From Verrucomicrobiia bacterium (lineage in GTDB: Bacteria; Verrucomicrobiota; Verrucomicrobiia; Opitutales; Cerasicoccaceae), in assembly GCA_030432235.1 (NCBI GenBank), contig JAUIHT010000003.1, forward strand, positions 248,001 to 312,000: a DNA stretch of 64,000 bases, in the 5' to 3' direction. Positions 52,013-61,193 of the stretch are shown piece after piece; the first letter of the stretch is position 1; the number at the start of each line of letters is the position of its first letter. Below the pieces are notes generated by a model that saw nothing but the letters and a program-made list of their open reading frames with translations, had not been told where the DNA came from and searched no databases. The position numbers and the translations under genes were made by a program.

Positions 52013-53077
52013 TTATCGATGATGCGAAGGCGGTCCGATAAGCGCATCATCAGGCTTGGACGTGCCCTTAACCGGAGCCGTGCCCGCCGGATCCTTGACC
52101 GTAGTATTGCCCGGATCGGTCTCAGCCACCGGAGGCTTTTCACCAGCCTGTGTTTCCGCTGCAAAGACCTGCGACTTGGCCACGGTGTCGGCGATTTGGA
52201 TGCTCGGGCTCCACTTGTCCCACTCATCCTTGGGCTCGCTGTAGAGTTCGAAGACGGTACCATCCGTGGCCTGAGCACCCATCTCATCGTTGGGCGGCGT
52301 GGCAAAGGCGATGCCACCGGTAAGAATCGACTGCAGCGATTCGGTCTTCACCTTGACCCCGAGCAGCCCCAAATTCATGCCGATGCCGGAGGCGTTCCAG
52401 AAGCGTGTGTTTTCATGCACCAGATTCTCGTAATCGGACTGGATATGGACGTGGACATGCACGGTCTGGGCATCGCTGGCGAGACTGACCTGATCGACCT
52501 CGCCGACCTTGAACTCGCGGTAATAAACCGGCGCGCCCACTTGCAGTGAGGCCAGCTTGTCGGCCTGGAGAAGAATGTTGAGACCCGGCTCATTGGGGCC
52601 GGCAGCCGGTTGCTCCGGCAAGCCGATGAAGTTGGCCTGCGCCGTCTTCCCGTCACCCGGCAGGATACCGATGTAAGGACCGCTCAGCAACGTGTCGAGC
52701 CCACGCACACCGGAAAGACCTATCTCGGGGCGCTCGACCCAGAAGGCCGCGCCCTGCGTTGCCAGACCAGCAGCGGATTTCTCGACCCGAGCCTCGACCA
52801 CAACTTTCTTGAGCGAATCGTCGAGGTGGACCTTGTTGACAATGCCAACCTGCACACCGCGAAACTGGAGCTCGGTTTTGCCAGCGGCCAGGCCCGAGCC
52901 ATCCTCGAAGGTGATGGTGATGTCCGTGCCGCGGTTGGCGTAGCTTTTGTACAATAGCCATCCGGCGACTCCCAAGGCGATGAGGGGCACGACCCAGATG
53001 ATGGAAAAACGGTGATGCCGCACCACGACGGCCTCCGGATACTCTTCGTTATTGCTGGCTGATTCCTGTTGGCTCAT
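52013..53077 (-). CDS. pqiB: MCE-domain lipid transport protein, PqiB-like
   Basis: A 354-residue periplasm-spanning lipid-transport protein, anchored by one N-terminal helix (about 29-47, FSIIWVVPLIALGVAGWLL). Two MCE domains are visible: one with DITITFEDGSGLAAGKTELQFRG (read as two adjoining parts, ITITFEDGSGL and KTELQFRGVQVG) and one with LASLQVGAPVYYREFKVG. E. coli PqiB has three, so this is a shorter tunnel. The C-terminus is a Pro/Thr-rich low-complexity tail. The start at 53077 overlaps the pqiA stop as ATGA. Confidence 0.86.
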   Translation of the reverse strand: MSQQESASNNEEYPEAVVVRHHRFSIIWVVPLIALGVAGWLLYKSYANRGTDITITFEDGSGLAAGKTELQFRGVQVGIVNKVHLDDSLKKVVVEARVEKSAAGLATQGAAFWVERPEIGLSGVRGLDTLLSGPYIGILPGDGKTAQANFIGLPEQPAAGPNEPGLNILLQADKLASLQVGAPVYYREFKVGEVDQVSLASDAQTVHVHVHIQSDYENLVHENTRFWNASGIGMNLGLLGVKVKTESLQSILTGGIAFATPPNDEMGAQATDGTVFELYSEPKDEWDKWSPSIQIADTVAKSQVFAAETQAGEKPPVAETDPGNTTVKDPAGTAPVKGTSKPDDALIGPPSHHR

Positions 53078-53721
53078 GAGGCTGTTTGGGTTGGCGCGCG
53101 ATCCCAGATCAGGCGCGGGTCGAATGTCTTGGCGGCGAACATGGTGATGATGACCACGCTGGCGAAGAAGACCATCCCGATCTCGGGATCGATGGTGGCA
53201 ACGCCGCCGAGGTTGACCACCGCCACGAGGATGGAAAGTAAAAATACGTCCAGCATCGACCAGCGTCCGATGAACTCGATGACGCGGTAAAGCCGGGTGC
53301 GGTCGCGCTTGCGCCAGTTCCAGCCGCACTGCACGGAAATAAGCAACACGGTAAGACCGACGAGCTTCATCAACGGTACCGTAATGCTGGCACAGAACAC
53401 CAGCAGGCCGATGGCCCACATACCGCTTTGGAAGAGCTCCACCACACCGCTGAAAATGGTTTCCTTCTCCGAATTACCAACCATCTCCATCGTCATGATG
53501 GGAAAGAGATTGGCCGGGATGTAAAGAATGTAACCGGTCAGCACCAGTGCCCAGGTGCGCGTGATCATATTGGCCTTGCGCGGCTCCAGGGTGGCGCGGC
53601 AGGCCGGGCAACGCACTGAGCTGCCTTCAGGTAATTTAGCCACGCGGGATATCTGACCGCACTCCAGGCAGGTCAGCAGACCCGCTTCCAACGCTCTGTG
53701 TTTATGGTTGGCGTTGCTCAT
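53074..53721 (-). CDS. pqiA: PqiA-domain membrane protein (second half-protein)
   Basis: An inner-membrane partner of MCE proteins, 215 residues from the ATG at 53721. Two CxxC pairs, LTCLECGQIS and VRCPACRAT, form a rubredoxin-like zinc knuckle. Four membrane helices follow, with the family motif LVLTGYILYIPANLFPIMTM and later GRWSMLDVFLLSILVAVVNL. In E. coli PqiA two such units are fused; here they are separate genes joined by ATGA overlaps. It lies between the first pqiA-like gene and pqiB. Confidence 0.88.
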   Translation of the reverse strand: MSNANHKHRALEAGLLTCLECGQISRVAKLPEGSSVRCPACRATLEPRKANMITRTWALVLTGYILYIPANLFPIMTMEMVGNSEKETIFSGVVELFQSGMWAIGLLVFCASITVPLMKLVGLTVLLISVQCGWNWRKRDRTRLYRVIEFIGRWSMLDVFLLSILVAVVNLGGVATIDPEIGMVFFASVVIITMFAAKTFDPRLIWDRAPTQTAS

Positions 53722-54389
53722 GACGCCTTTGGTTTCAGCAGGTTCCAACTGCCCGCCTTATCTGAGCGGGCGCCAAAGCGCCGCCAGAGCAAATCCGGGT
53801 CGAAGCCAAGACTGGCCAGCAGCGTACAGACCAGTACGCCACCCAGGCAGTACAGCCCTGGCCCCGGCAGGACAGTCGCGAGCTGACCGAGCTTGATAAA
53901 CGATATCAGGCAAGCCAACAGATAGACGTCAATCATGCCCCAGCGGTTGAGCCCCTGAGTCATACGCAGGGTCAGGGCGAAGTCGCCGGGATACTGCCGC
54001 AAGCGCGAACAGAGCAGCACGTAAGTCATACCCATCAGGTACAACGCCGGGAAGAGCACACTGGCGAGTAAGACCAGCAAGCCAACACCGGGGAAACCGC
54101 CTTCGGCCAACCGGTAGACCCCGGTCACCAGAACGTTGTCCGTCTTTACCCCGTGAAAGGAAAAGGTCACGATAGGATACAAGTTGGCCGGGATAAAAAG
54201 CACCAGTCCGGCCAGGGCAAAGGCCAACGGACGATCCAGCGGGTTTTCGGTGCGAGTAAACAAGGTGCGCCCGCAGTTCGCGCATTTGACATCATGGGGA
54301 GCCTTGACCGGCCCGCATTGATGCAAGGTGTCGCAATCCGGACAGGCAATCCATCCGCCACGTTTTTGCGCCATCGCATCCTTCGGCAT
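53718..54389 (-). CDS. pqiA: PqiA-domain membrane protein (first half-protein)
   Basis: A second PqiA unit of 223 residues, from the ATG at 54389 (another ATG at 54374). The N-terminal zinc knuckle has IACPDCDTL and KCANCGRT. The four-helix membrane core has LVLFIPANLYPIVTF and WGMIDVYLLACLISFIKLG. The gene is first in the pqiA-pqiA-pqiB operon, with four-base overlaps at both junctions. The system probably moves phospholipid between the membranes. The upstream gene encodes a hybrid histidine kinase on the same strand, separated by 117 bp. Confidence 0.88.
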   Translation of the reverse strand: MPKDAMAQKRGGWIACPDCDTLHQCGPVKAPHDVKCANCGRTLFTRTENPLDRPLAFALAGLVLFIPANLYPIVTFSFHGVKTDNVLVTGVYRLAEGGFPGVGLLVLLASVLFPALYLMGMTYVLLCSRLRQYPGDFALTLRMTQGLNRWGMIDVYLLACLISFIKLGQLATVLPGPGLYCLGGVLVCTLLASLGFDPDLLWRRFGARSDKAGSWNLLKPKAS

Positions 54390-54506
54390 GCTAATGGTTA
54401 TGCGGAGACTGTCAGTCTTCGGCAAGAAAAACGTGCATGACCGCACGGAACGATATTTCTCATCGAAAATAAGAACACCGTTTCGCGGATGCGAGACCCT
54501 GACCTG

Positions 54507-57500
54507 CTACGCCTTGCCAGCGGCCCGTTTCTCTGAGGCTTCAATAAGGAGGCGTTTGAGCTCCCCTGTATCGATGGGCTTGGGCAGGTAGTTGGAGGCA
54601 CCGGCCTCGAAGCACTTCTGTTGATCCTCGGCCAACGCGAACGCGGTCAGTGCCACTGTGTACAGATCGGGCGAGACTCCGGGAATATGCCCGGCGCGGA
54701 TCTGCCGGATAATTTCCAGCCCGCTCTTGCCCGGCAGCTGGATGTCCATCAGCACGATATCGTAGGCTTTGGCACTAAGCATCTCGACGGCCTTCGCGCC
54801 GTCTCCGGCAATATCGGGCGTGAAACCGAGGCGGCCCAGTAGCTCACGGTCAAGGTGTTGGTTAACCGGATCGTCTTCCACCACCAAGATGGACAGCGGA
54901 TGTTCCTGGGCGAACTCTTTGTAGAGACGTTCACCACCCGCACGATTGGGGCGCACGACCGCATCCGGGGCTTCGACTGCGATGATGTCGAAATGGAAAG
55001 TCGAGCCCTGGCCCTCCTCGGAACGGACACCAATATCGCCGCCCATTTTTTCCACCAGCCGCTTGCAGATAACCAGCCCCAGGCCCGTGCCGCCAAACTT
55101 GCGCGTGGTGGAAGAATCCGCCTGCGAGAAGGGCTGGAAGAGGCGGTGCAGTTTCTCCTCCGCGATGCCGATACCGGTATCAACGACTTCGAAGTAAATG
55201 CGATGCCGGTCGTTTTCGCGCTGCTTTTCGATGTGGACCTTGACCGTCACGCTGCCCTGTCGGGTAAACTTTATGGCGTTGTTAGCCAGGTTGAGAATGA
55301 TCTGCCTCAGTCGATGCGGGTCGCCGACAAAGGTGCGGGCGGGCTCTCCGGTGAAGTCGAGGTCTACCTTGAGTCCTTTTTCGCGCGCCTTGACCAAGAC
55401 CAGCTCGAGGACCTCCATGACGGTCGTCTCAAGATTGAAGGCGACCATCTCCAGCTCGATACCGCGGGATTCGATCTTGGAGTAGTCGAGGATGTTGTTG
55501 ATCAGCTCAAGCAATGCTTTGCCGCTGCGGCTGATAATATGAAGATGTTCCTTCTGCGACTGCTCCAGCTCGGTCTGTGCCAGCAAATCGGTAAAGCCCA
55601 GGATAGCATTCATCGGAGTGCGAATCTCATGGCTCATCATGGCGAGGAATTCTCCCTTGGCCGAGTTGGCGGCGTCGGCGCGCTCCTTGGCCCGGCGCAA
55701 GTCCCCCTCGGCATGTTTGGTGACGATAAAGTTGCCGATGCTGGCTGCCGCCACACGAAGGGCGGCTGTGTCGCTTTCTTCCCAGTGACGGGGCTTGTGA
55801 CAGTCATCGAAGCCGATCATGCCCCAGAGGTAGCGTTCCACCCAGATGGGCGCGAAGATGACCGACTGTGCGCCGCGCCCTTCCACACATGCGCGGATGC
55901 GCGGCGGCAACTCATGCGGCAGGCCTGCCAGAACTTCGTTTGCGGCCAGTTGCTTGTAGTGCTGCTCACCTTCTCCCCGCCAAGTCAGGGCGACGTCTCC
56001 GATCAACTTTGACGGGGAAACAACTCCTGGCCCGCTCCAAGTGTAGGCGACGAACGCACCCGGTTCCCCGCTCTCGGCATCATGACCATTCTTGTAAATT
56101 TGAACACGATCCACCTTCGCACGCTCTCCCAGGGTGGCAATGGCGGCCTCGATGCCCTCGTCGATATCACGCGCTCCCAGAAGAATGCGGTTGGCCTCGG
56201 CCACGCCGTCGAGCAGCTCGTCACGATGCTTCAGGGCCGCTTCGGCACGCTTGCGTTCGGTAATTTCGTAGGCCAGCCAGACAACGCGATCACAATGGCC
56301 CGCCTCGTCGGTCATGGGAGTGACGCGTCCTTCGAACCAGTACATCTCTCCCTGGAACTCAAGCGAGTATTCCAGATGCTGCAACTTGCCCCCACGAATG
56401 GTCTTATCGACCGCTGCCTGGAACTGCTCCGCTTGTTCCTGGGACCAGCATTCGAAAAAGCTGCGTCCCTTCAGACTGTCCGCATCCTCGTAGATCGCGC
56501 GCTTTTGCGGGGCGTATATCTCCAGGTAGCGCCCCTCCTCCGATATCACGTAGGCGATGTCCGGCAACGCATCGGTGAAAGCACGCAGGCGAGCCTCGTT
56601 TTGCGCGGTGCGCTCCTCGCGGCGGCGTACCTCTGTAATGATGGAGGCCAGAAAGTAGCCGGTGCCCGTAGCAACATCCACAAAGAGCCAGAGCAGCCAG
56701 GGGTCCTGCGTCAGCTCACGATCGGCTTCCAGAGGACGAACGATTTGCCAGACCGCCATAATGGTGATGATGACCACACCGGTGGTGGCGCCGCGCTGGC
56801 CGAAGCGAATAGCCCCCCAGGCTAAAATGGGGAAAAGGGCGAGTTCCAGCGGATAGCCGATGGTGTCCGTCGGCACCCAGTTGGAAAAGATGACCAGGCT
56901 GAGAAAAGTCAGCGCGATGAGCCAGGCGGCGACTTCGAAGGCCTGCCGGTTGCTCCAGTTGATTTTGGTCCGCGACGTCCAAACGAGAAAAAGGGGGGCG
57001 ATCAACAGCAGCCCGCTACCGACGCTGAACCACCAGCTCACCCAGACATGCTGGAAATCACTCGAACTGACCTCACCGCGCCATACCAGGGCCAACGAAC
57101 CCAGCATGGAAGAAATCAGTCCGGCCATCAAGGGGCCCGCCAGGACGAACAGAAAGATGTCGCGAATGTTTTCCAGGGCATAGCCGCGCAACAAAACCCG
57201 TCGCAGCAGGGAGGCACCGGCCAAGCCGCTAATGGAATACACCCCCGCCAGCACGCCTGCATAGGGCACATCGTAGCCTGCTGCCGTAACCGCCCAGACG
57301 AACGCACCACCCGCGATGGAAACGACGTACTTGTAGCCACCCCGAATCAACAGGGCCAAGGCAAAACCCGAAGCCGGCCATATCTGAAAAACATGATTGG
57401 CTGTGTCCGGCACGAAGAGCCAGGAGCCGATTTCAGCCAACACGACATAGGCGACGCCCCCCAGCAGAACCAGGCCCGCTTGAATAGCTGGATTGTCCAG

Positions 57501-57548
57501 GGTCTTGCCCACAACGGAAGAGCTGTCCTCACGCTTCGCCTGCTCCAT
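54507..57548 (-). CDS. MASE1-PAS-GAF hybrid sensor histidine kinase
   Basis: A 1013-residue membrane-bound hybrid kinase. MASE1-type membrane sensor: residues about 18-305, eight or so helices. PAS domain: about 318-435. GAF domain: about 445-612, with the ACVEGRGAQSVIFAPIWV segment. HisKA: phosphoacceptor His640 in MMSHEIRTPMN. HATPase: about 745-860, with N box NLANNAIKFT and G boxes VVDTGIGIAEEKL and GGTGLGLVICKRL. REC receiver: phosphoacceptor Asp935 in IVLMDIQLPGKSGLE. There is no output domain and no adjacent response regulator or HPt gene, so the phosphorelay partner is elsewhere. The ligand is unknown. Confidence 0.92.
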   Translation of the reverse strand: MEQAKREDSSSVVGKTLDNPAIQAGLVLLGGVAYVVLAEIGSWLFVPDTANHVFQIWPASGFALALLIRGGYKYVVSIAGGAFVWAVTAAGYDVPYAGVLAGVYSISGLAGASLLRRVLLRGYALENIRDIFLFVLAGPLMAGLISSMLGSLALVWRGEVSSSDFQHVWVSWWFSVGSGLLLIAPLFLVWTSRTKINWSNRQAFEVAAWLIALTFLSLVIFSNWVPTDTIGYPLELALFPILAWGAIRFGQRGATTGVVIITIMAVWQIVRPLEADRELTQDPWLLWLFVDVATGTGYFLASIITEVRRREERTAQNEARLRAFTDALPDIAYVISEEGRYLEIYAPQKRAIYEDADSLKGRSFFECWSQEQAEQFQAAVDKTIRGGKLQHLEYSLEFQGEMYWFEGRVTPMTDEAGHCDRVVWLAYEITERKRAEAALKHRDELLDGVAEANRILLGARDIDEGIEAAIATLGERAKVDRVQIYKNGHDAESGEPGAFVAYTWSGPGVVSPSKLIGDVALTWRGEGEQHYKQLAANEVLAGLPHELPPRIRACVEGRGAQSVIFAPIWVERYLWGMIGFDDCHKPRHWEESDTAALRVAAASIGNFIVTKHAEGDLRRAKERADAANSAKGEFLAMMSHEIRTPMNAILGFTDLLAQTELEQSQKEHLHIISRSGKALLELINNILDYSKIESRGIELEMVAFNLETTVMEVLELVLVKAREKGLKVDLDFTGEPARTFVGDPHRLRQIILNLANNAIKFTRQGSVTVKVHIEKQRENDRHRIYFEVVDTGIGIAEEKLHRLFQPFSQADSSTTRKFGGTGLGLVICKRLVEKMGGDIGVRSEEGQGSTFHFDIIAVEAPDAVVRPNRAGGERLYKEFAQEHPLSILVVEDDPVNQHLDRELLGRLGFTPDIAGDGAKAVEMLSAKAYDIVLMDIQLPGKSGLEIIRQIRAGHIPGVSPDLYTVALTAFALAEDQQKCFEAGASNYLPKPIDTGELKRLLIEASEKRAAGKA

Positions 57549-57609
57549 GTTCCGCCAAGCTTAGCAGGCGGCCCTCATGAGACAAGCGAAAGTAAGCCGG
57601 GCAATGACC

Positions 57610-58011
57610 TCACGACCACAGTCCCTTCGAGGCCAATTCCAGGCTGTGTCCTGCCGGATCACGGAAGTACAATGAGCGCCGTCCGTGCGGCCAAAGGTGG
57701 TCCAATTCAATCGCAACGCCGAGCCCTTCCAAATGGGTACGCCAAGCATCCAGTGCCTCTTCCTCGACGGCAAAAGCCACATGCTCCACGCCTGAGGCGC
57801 CGTGGTCAGGCAGGTCATGCGCGCCGCCCCTGCTGGCCTCGGGGTTGAAGATGAGCAGCATCCCCTCGCCCAACCGGTAAAAGACAAACTTGCCCGCCTC
57901 GCGGCTGAACTCTTCCAGCCCCAACACCTGACCGTAGAAATGCGCCGCCGCCTCGAGGTCGTCGACGTAAAGGCAGGTCTCCAGAACGGACTGGATTTTT
58001 AAGTGGGCCAC
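57610..58011 (-). CDS. VOC family (glyoxalase/dioxygenase-like) protein
   Basis: A 133-residue vicinal oxygen chelate protein, starting with GTG at 58011. The two beta-alpha-beta-beta-beta units are seen as SVLETCLYVDDLEAAAHFYG and GVEHVAFAVEEEALDAW. Probable metal ligands are His in EHVAF and Glu in SLYFRDPAGHSLELAS. The substrate is unknown. It stands between the sensor kinase and the sugar porter gene, next to an inverted repeat. Confidence 0.85.
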   Translation of the reverse strand: MAHLKIQSVLETCLYVDDLEAAAHFYGQVLGLEEFSREAGKFVFYRLGEGMLLIFNPEASRGGAHDLPDHGASGVEHVAFAVEEEALDAWRTHLEGLGVAIELDHLWPHGRRSLYFRDPAGHSLELASKGLWS

Positions 58012-58019
58012 GCAAAAAG

Positions 58020-58096
58020 TTAACAGGAAGATCGGGAAGGACGGAAAGAAGATTTTAACAAAAAGGACTTCCCGCTCTTCCCGGTCTTCCTGTTAA
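58020..58096. repeat. 77-bp inverted-repeat element
   Basis: TTAACAGGAAGATCGGGAAG (58020-58039) is complementary to CTTCCCGGTCTTCCTGTTAA at 58077-58096 with one mismatch, and the inner part continues the same AG-rich theme. It lies between the MFS stop and the VOC start and may end MFS transcription. Confidence 0.6.
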
Positions 58097-58104
58097 AAAA
58101 CCTC

Positions 58105-59781
58105 CTACTTGGGCTGGCCGATTTCGCGCAGGGGCTTGCCGGCGTAGATGTTCTCCTCGATTTTTTCCAGCGGCACGCCCTTGGTTTCGGGCAGGAACTT
58201 CACCGCCAGGGCCAAACCGACCGTGGTAAAGGCCGCATAGATAAGCGTGGTCACGGCCATACCGAGGTCCTGCTTCATCAGCGGGAAGAGCTGGCTGACA
58301 ATATAGTCCACGAGCCAGTTCGCCGCCACCGCCACGGACATGCCAATGCCGCGAAAGCGAATCGGGAACACCTCCGATATCATCAGCCAGCACAAGGGGC
58401 CCGCACTGATGGCGAAGCAAATGATATACAAAATGATGCTGCCGAAGATGAGGTAGGTCGTGGTCTTGGCGCCACTCGGGGCAGCCGCTTGCGAAACCGC
58501 GGAGGCCGCGTCCTTGGCGGTATCGGTGACGGTGGATGCATCGTCTTTGGGCTGGCCGAACTTATCCGCGTCAGTAGACCCCTCGTGAGTCACGGCCATC
58601 GCCACGTTAGGCAAGGTATGACGCTGCCCGGCAGCGTCTGTGGTGACAACGGGAACGGCATGTTTTTCCTGGTCAAACTTGTGGAAGAGGTACGCCTGTG
58701 CGCAGAGCATGACAATGATGCCGGTGAGGCCGATCATCATCAGTTTGCGACGCCCCAGCTTGTCCACCATGAAGATGGAGGCGATGGTCGCGACCAGATT
58801 GACCGCGCCCATGGCGACCTGTGCCCACATGCTGGCGGACTGGTCGAAGCCCCCCTCGCGGAAAATTTCCGGCCCGAAGTACATGTCGGCGTTGATCCCG
58901 GTAGACTGCTGAAAGAACTGCAGGAAGAAACCCAGCAGGATGACCGGGAAGATCAGCTTGCTGAAGATCGCCTTCACGCTGGTGTCGGTCTGCCGAACGG
59001 CTGCCTGATGGATTTCCGCAAAGGTATCACGTGCATCGTACTTGCCCATCATGCGCAAAAGCACCTCGTGGCCGCGCTTGAACATGTCGTTCTCGATCAG
59101 CCAGCGCGGGCTGTCCGGCATTTTGAGCATTCCGACGAGAAAGATGAAGGCAGGGACCAGGCCACAGCCTATCATCACACGCCAGGACAGGTCCACGTCC
59201 GTGATGAGGCTGTCGATAATCACCCCCACGATGAACGAGATCAGAATCCCGATGACGATGGAAAGCTGGTACATGAACAGTATCCGCCCGCGTGAATCCG
59301 GCGGCGCCACCTCCGCCATGTACATCGGGGTGATGACGGCGGAGTTGCCGATGGCCAGCCCCATGAGCAGGCGCGCCACAATGAAGAGCGCAAAGTTGGG
59401 AGTCAGAGCCGCCAGCAGGATGCCCGCAATGAACAGATAGGCATTGAGCAAAAGGCCTTTGCGACGCCCCAGCTTGTTCGAAACGATGCCACCCAGCAAC
59501 GCCCCGAAGAGCGCGCCCAGTGGCACACAACCGACCCACAGCCCCATCAGAAGCGGGTCCTTGGTGATGTCGAAAAAGCGATTCACCGCATCCCCGCAGG
59601 CCGCCGCAATGGACGCATCGAAACCGAAGAGCACACCGGACATCGCCGCCACCGTACCCACCATGAAACTACTGATAGGCTTGATCAGGTTGTTCTGGAG
59701 AGCCTCCTCGGCCTCGCTTAAAATCTGATGTATGTGATCGGGCAAGGATGCCCGGGCGCGGGAGGCGGGGTCTTTACTCAT
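58105..59781 (-). CDS. Sugar porter family MFS transporter
   Basis: A proton/sugar symporter-like protein of 558 residues from the ATG at 59781 with 12 membrane helices. Signatures are GVLFGFDASIAA in TM1, SNKLGRRKGLLLNAYLF, VAPPDSRGRILFMYQLSIVIG, the FQQSTGINADMYFGPEIF QQ(S/T)GIN motif that marks sugar binding, DKLGRRKLMMIG and the C-terminal LPETKGVPLEKIEENI. A 65-residue Asp/Thr/Ala-rich insertion around residues 385-450 enlarges one loop and is unusual. The sugar is not determined. It is not in an operon with a sugar enzyme. Confidence 0.92.
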   Translation of the reverse strand: MSKDPASRARASLPDHIHQILSEAEEALQNNLIKPISSFMVGTVAAMSGVLFGFDASIAAACGDAVNRFFDITKDPLLMGLWVGCVPLGALFGALLGGIVSNKLGRRKGLLLNAYLFIAGILLAALTPNFALFIVARLLMGLAIGNSAVITPMYMAEVAPPDSRGRILFMYQLSIVIGILISFIVGVIIDSLITDVDLSWRVMIGCGLVPAFIFLVGMLKMPDSPRWLIENDMFKRGHEVLLRMMGKYDARDTFAEIHQAAVRQTDTSVKAIFSKLIFPVILLGFFLQFFQQSTGINADMYFGPEIFREGGFDQSASMWAQVAMGAVNLVATIASIFMVDKLGRRKLMMIGLTGIIVMLCAQAYLFHKFDQEKHAVPVVTTDAAGQRHTLPNVAMAVTHEGSTDADKFGQPKDDASTVTDTAKDAASAVSQAAAPSGAKTTTYLIFGSIILYIICFAISAGPLCWLMISEVFPIRFRGIGMSVAVAANWLVDYIVSQLFPLMKQDLGMAVTTLIYAAFTTVGLALAVKFLPETKGVPLEKIEENIYAGKPLREIGQPK

Positions 59782-59943
59782 GACTGTAGCAACGGGGGTT
59801 TGCGTAACGGGCAAAGGGGTTTTGCGCTCGTGTCCTATAACCAATCACATCCACGAATCGCTTAAGGGTCAACGGCTTTCAGCCCAGCAAAAAGATTTTT
59901 TTGACGTCATCCTAATATTCGCCATGCTAATCCCTCCGCCATC

Positions 59944-60450
59944 ATGACCGCCACCGAGATTATTGAGCGACTACAGCTTGAGCCCCTACGTGACGAGGGC
60001 GGGTACTTCCGGCGTATTTTCACGCATCCGGTGCGGATCGAGGCCGAGGCGCTGCCCGAAGGGTTCAATTGGTCCCGCGAGATCATAACCGGTATCTACT
60101 ATCTGGTGACCAACGAACACTTTTCCGCCATGCACCGCCTGCATGCCACGGAGACCTTTCACTATCACGCCGGTGACTCCCTGGAGATGCTGCACCTCAC
60201 AGCAAACGGCGCCTGCGGCTGGAAGCGAATCGGCATGAGCCTGGACGAAGGGGATGAGCCCTTTGCGGTCGTCCCCGGCGATGTCTGGCAGGGCACCCGC
60301 CTGGCCCCCGGCGGCACGCACGGCTGGGCTTTGCTCAGCGTCATGGTCAGCCCCGGCTTCGACTGGGAAGACTTCCAGCTCGGCGACCGCGCGCTGCTCG
60401 TCGAGCAGTTTCCCGAGTGGAAAGACGCCATTACCGCGCTCACGCGCTAA
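59944..60450 (+). CDS. Cupin_5 (DUF985) family protein
   Basis: A 168-residue cupin of the DUF985/Cupin_5 group, with DEGGYFRRIFTHP, ITGIYYLVTNEHFSAMHRL, ETFHYHAGDSLEMLHL and PGDVWQGTRLAPGGTHGWAL. The His and Glu residues of the cupin metal site are present. Biochemical roles for the family are poorly known; some are thought to bind sugars. The gene is divergent from the sugar porter. Confidence 0.9.
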   Translation: MTATEIIERLQLEPLRDEGGYFRRIFTHPVRIEAEALPEGFNWSREIITGIYYLVTNEHFSAMHRLHATETFHYHAGDSLEMLHLTANGACGWKRIGMSLDEGDEPFAVVPGDVWQGTRLAPGGTHGWALLSVMVSPGFDWEDFQLGDRALLVEQFPEWKDAITALTR

Positions 60451-60546
60451 TGCGGCTGAAAACAGACGCTTTTATCTGCTGCTCCAGAGGAACCAGGCAT
60501 CGCTTTTGCCTATCTTTAAACATCCAACCGATACGGTTCATCAATC

Positions 60547-61053
60547 ATGAAAAAGCTCATACTTCTCTCTTCAGTCTTCATCGGCTTGTGCCTTGGCGCA
60601 CAGGCTCGTGCGGCGGACTGGCTCTGGGCCGGCGCATCACCGTGGGTATACAACAACGCCGACGGCCAATGGTACTTCATGCAGTCGAATAATTCCGCCG
60701 TCTGGATGTTTGGCGCCAACACCTTCGAACTGGCCCCGGCGGCGGGATTCTCACCAGCCAGCCTGGCTGGCCGCACCGTCACGGTGACGAACGCCTTCGG
60801 CAACACCACGCTGACTTTCACGGCCAATAACACCTACACCGAAGTCAGTCCGGATGGCACCTTCCACGGCGAATATCGCTACTCCAAGACCGGCAACAAT
60901 ATCGCCATCATCGTGTTGCTCGAAGATGGCGTGGACGGCACAATGACCGCAATCGAAGCCACCTTCAGCACCGCAAACAACGGAACGATTACCGGCCGCA
61001 GCACGTCTGTCGGCGACACCGAAGACATCACGGGCAACTTCACCATTCAGTAA
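60547..61053 (+). CDS. Small secreted protein with W/Y-rich N-terminal module
   Basis: Unrecognised, 168 residues, signal peptide 1-22 (GLCLGAQARAAD). The mature N-terminus WLWAGASPWVYNNADGQWYF closely resembles in style the aromatic units of the proteins at 4205 and 34159. The remainder is a beta-rich domain with TVTVTNAFGNTTLTFTANNT and YRYSKTGNNIAIIVLLEDG, like small extracellular beta-barrel lipocalin-like proteins. A terminator follows. The function is unknown; surface or carbohydrate association is a guess. Confidence 0.7.
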   Translation: MKKLILLSSVFIGLCLGAQARAADWLWAGASPWVYNNADGQWYFMQSNNSAVWMFGANTFELAPAAGFSPASLAGRTVTVTNAFGNTTLTFTANNTYTEVSPDGTFHGEYRYSKTGNNIAIIVLLEDGVDGTMTAIEATFSTANNGTITGRSTSVGDTEDITGNFTIQ

Positions 61054-61075
61054 GAAACCTCAAACATCCGTTTCA

Positions 61076-61101
61076 AAAGCCCGGCCAGACCGGGCTTTTT
61101 T
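61076..61101 (+). terminator. Terminator after the W/Y-rich secreted protein gene
   Basis: AAAGCCCGG (61076-61084) pairs with CCGGGCTTT (61090-61098) around a 5-nt loop, followed by a T-run. Confidence 0.8.
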
Positions 61102-61193
61102 GTGCCATTCTTTGACCAAGCCACTACCTCCAAAATGGTGGTTGAAGTCGGTTCACACCCTAACAAGCATGAGATGCGAAGCCCATCAATACC

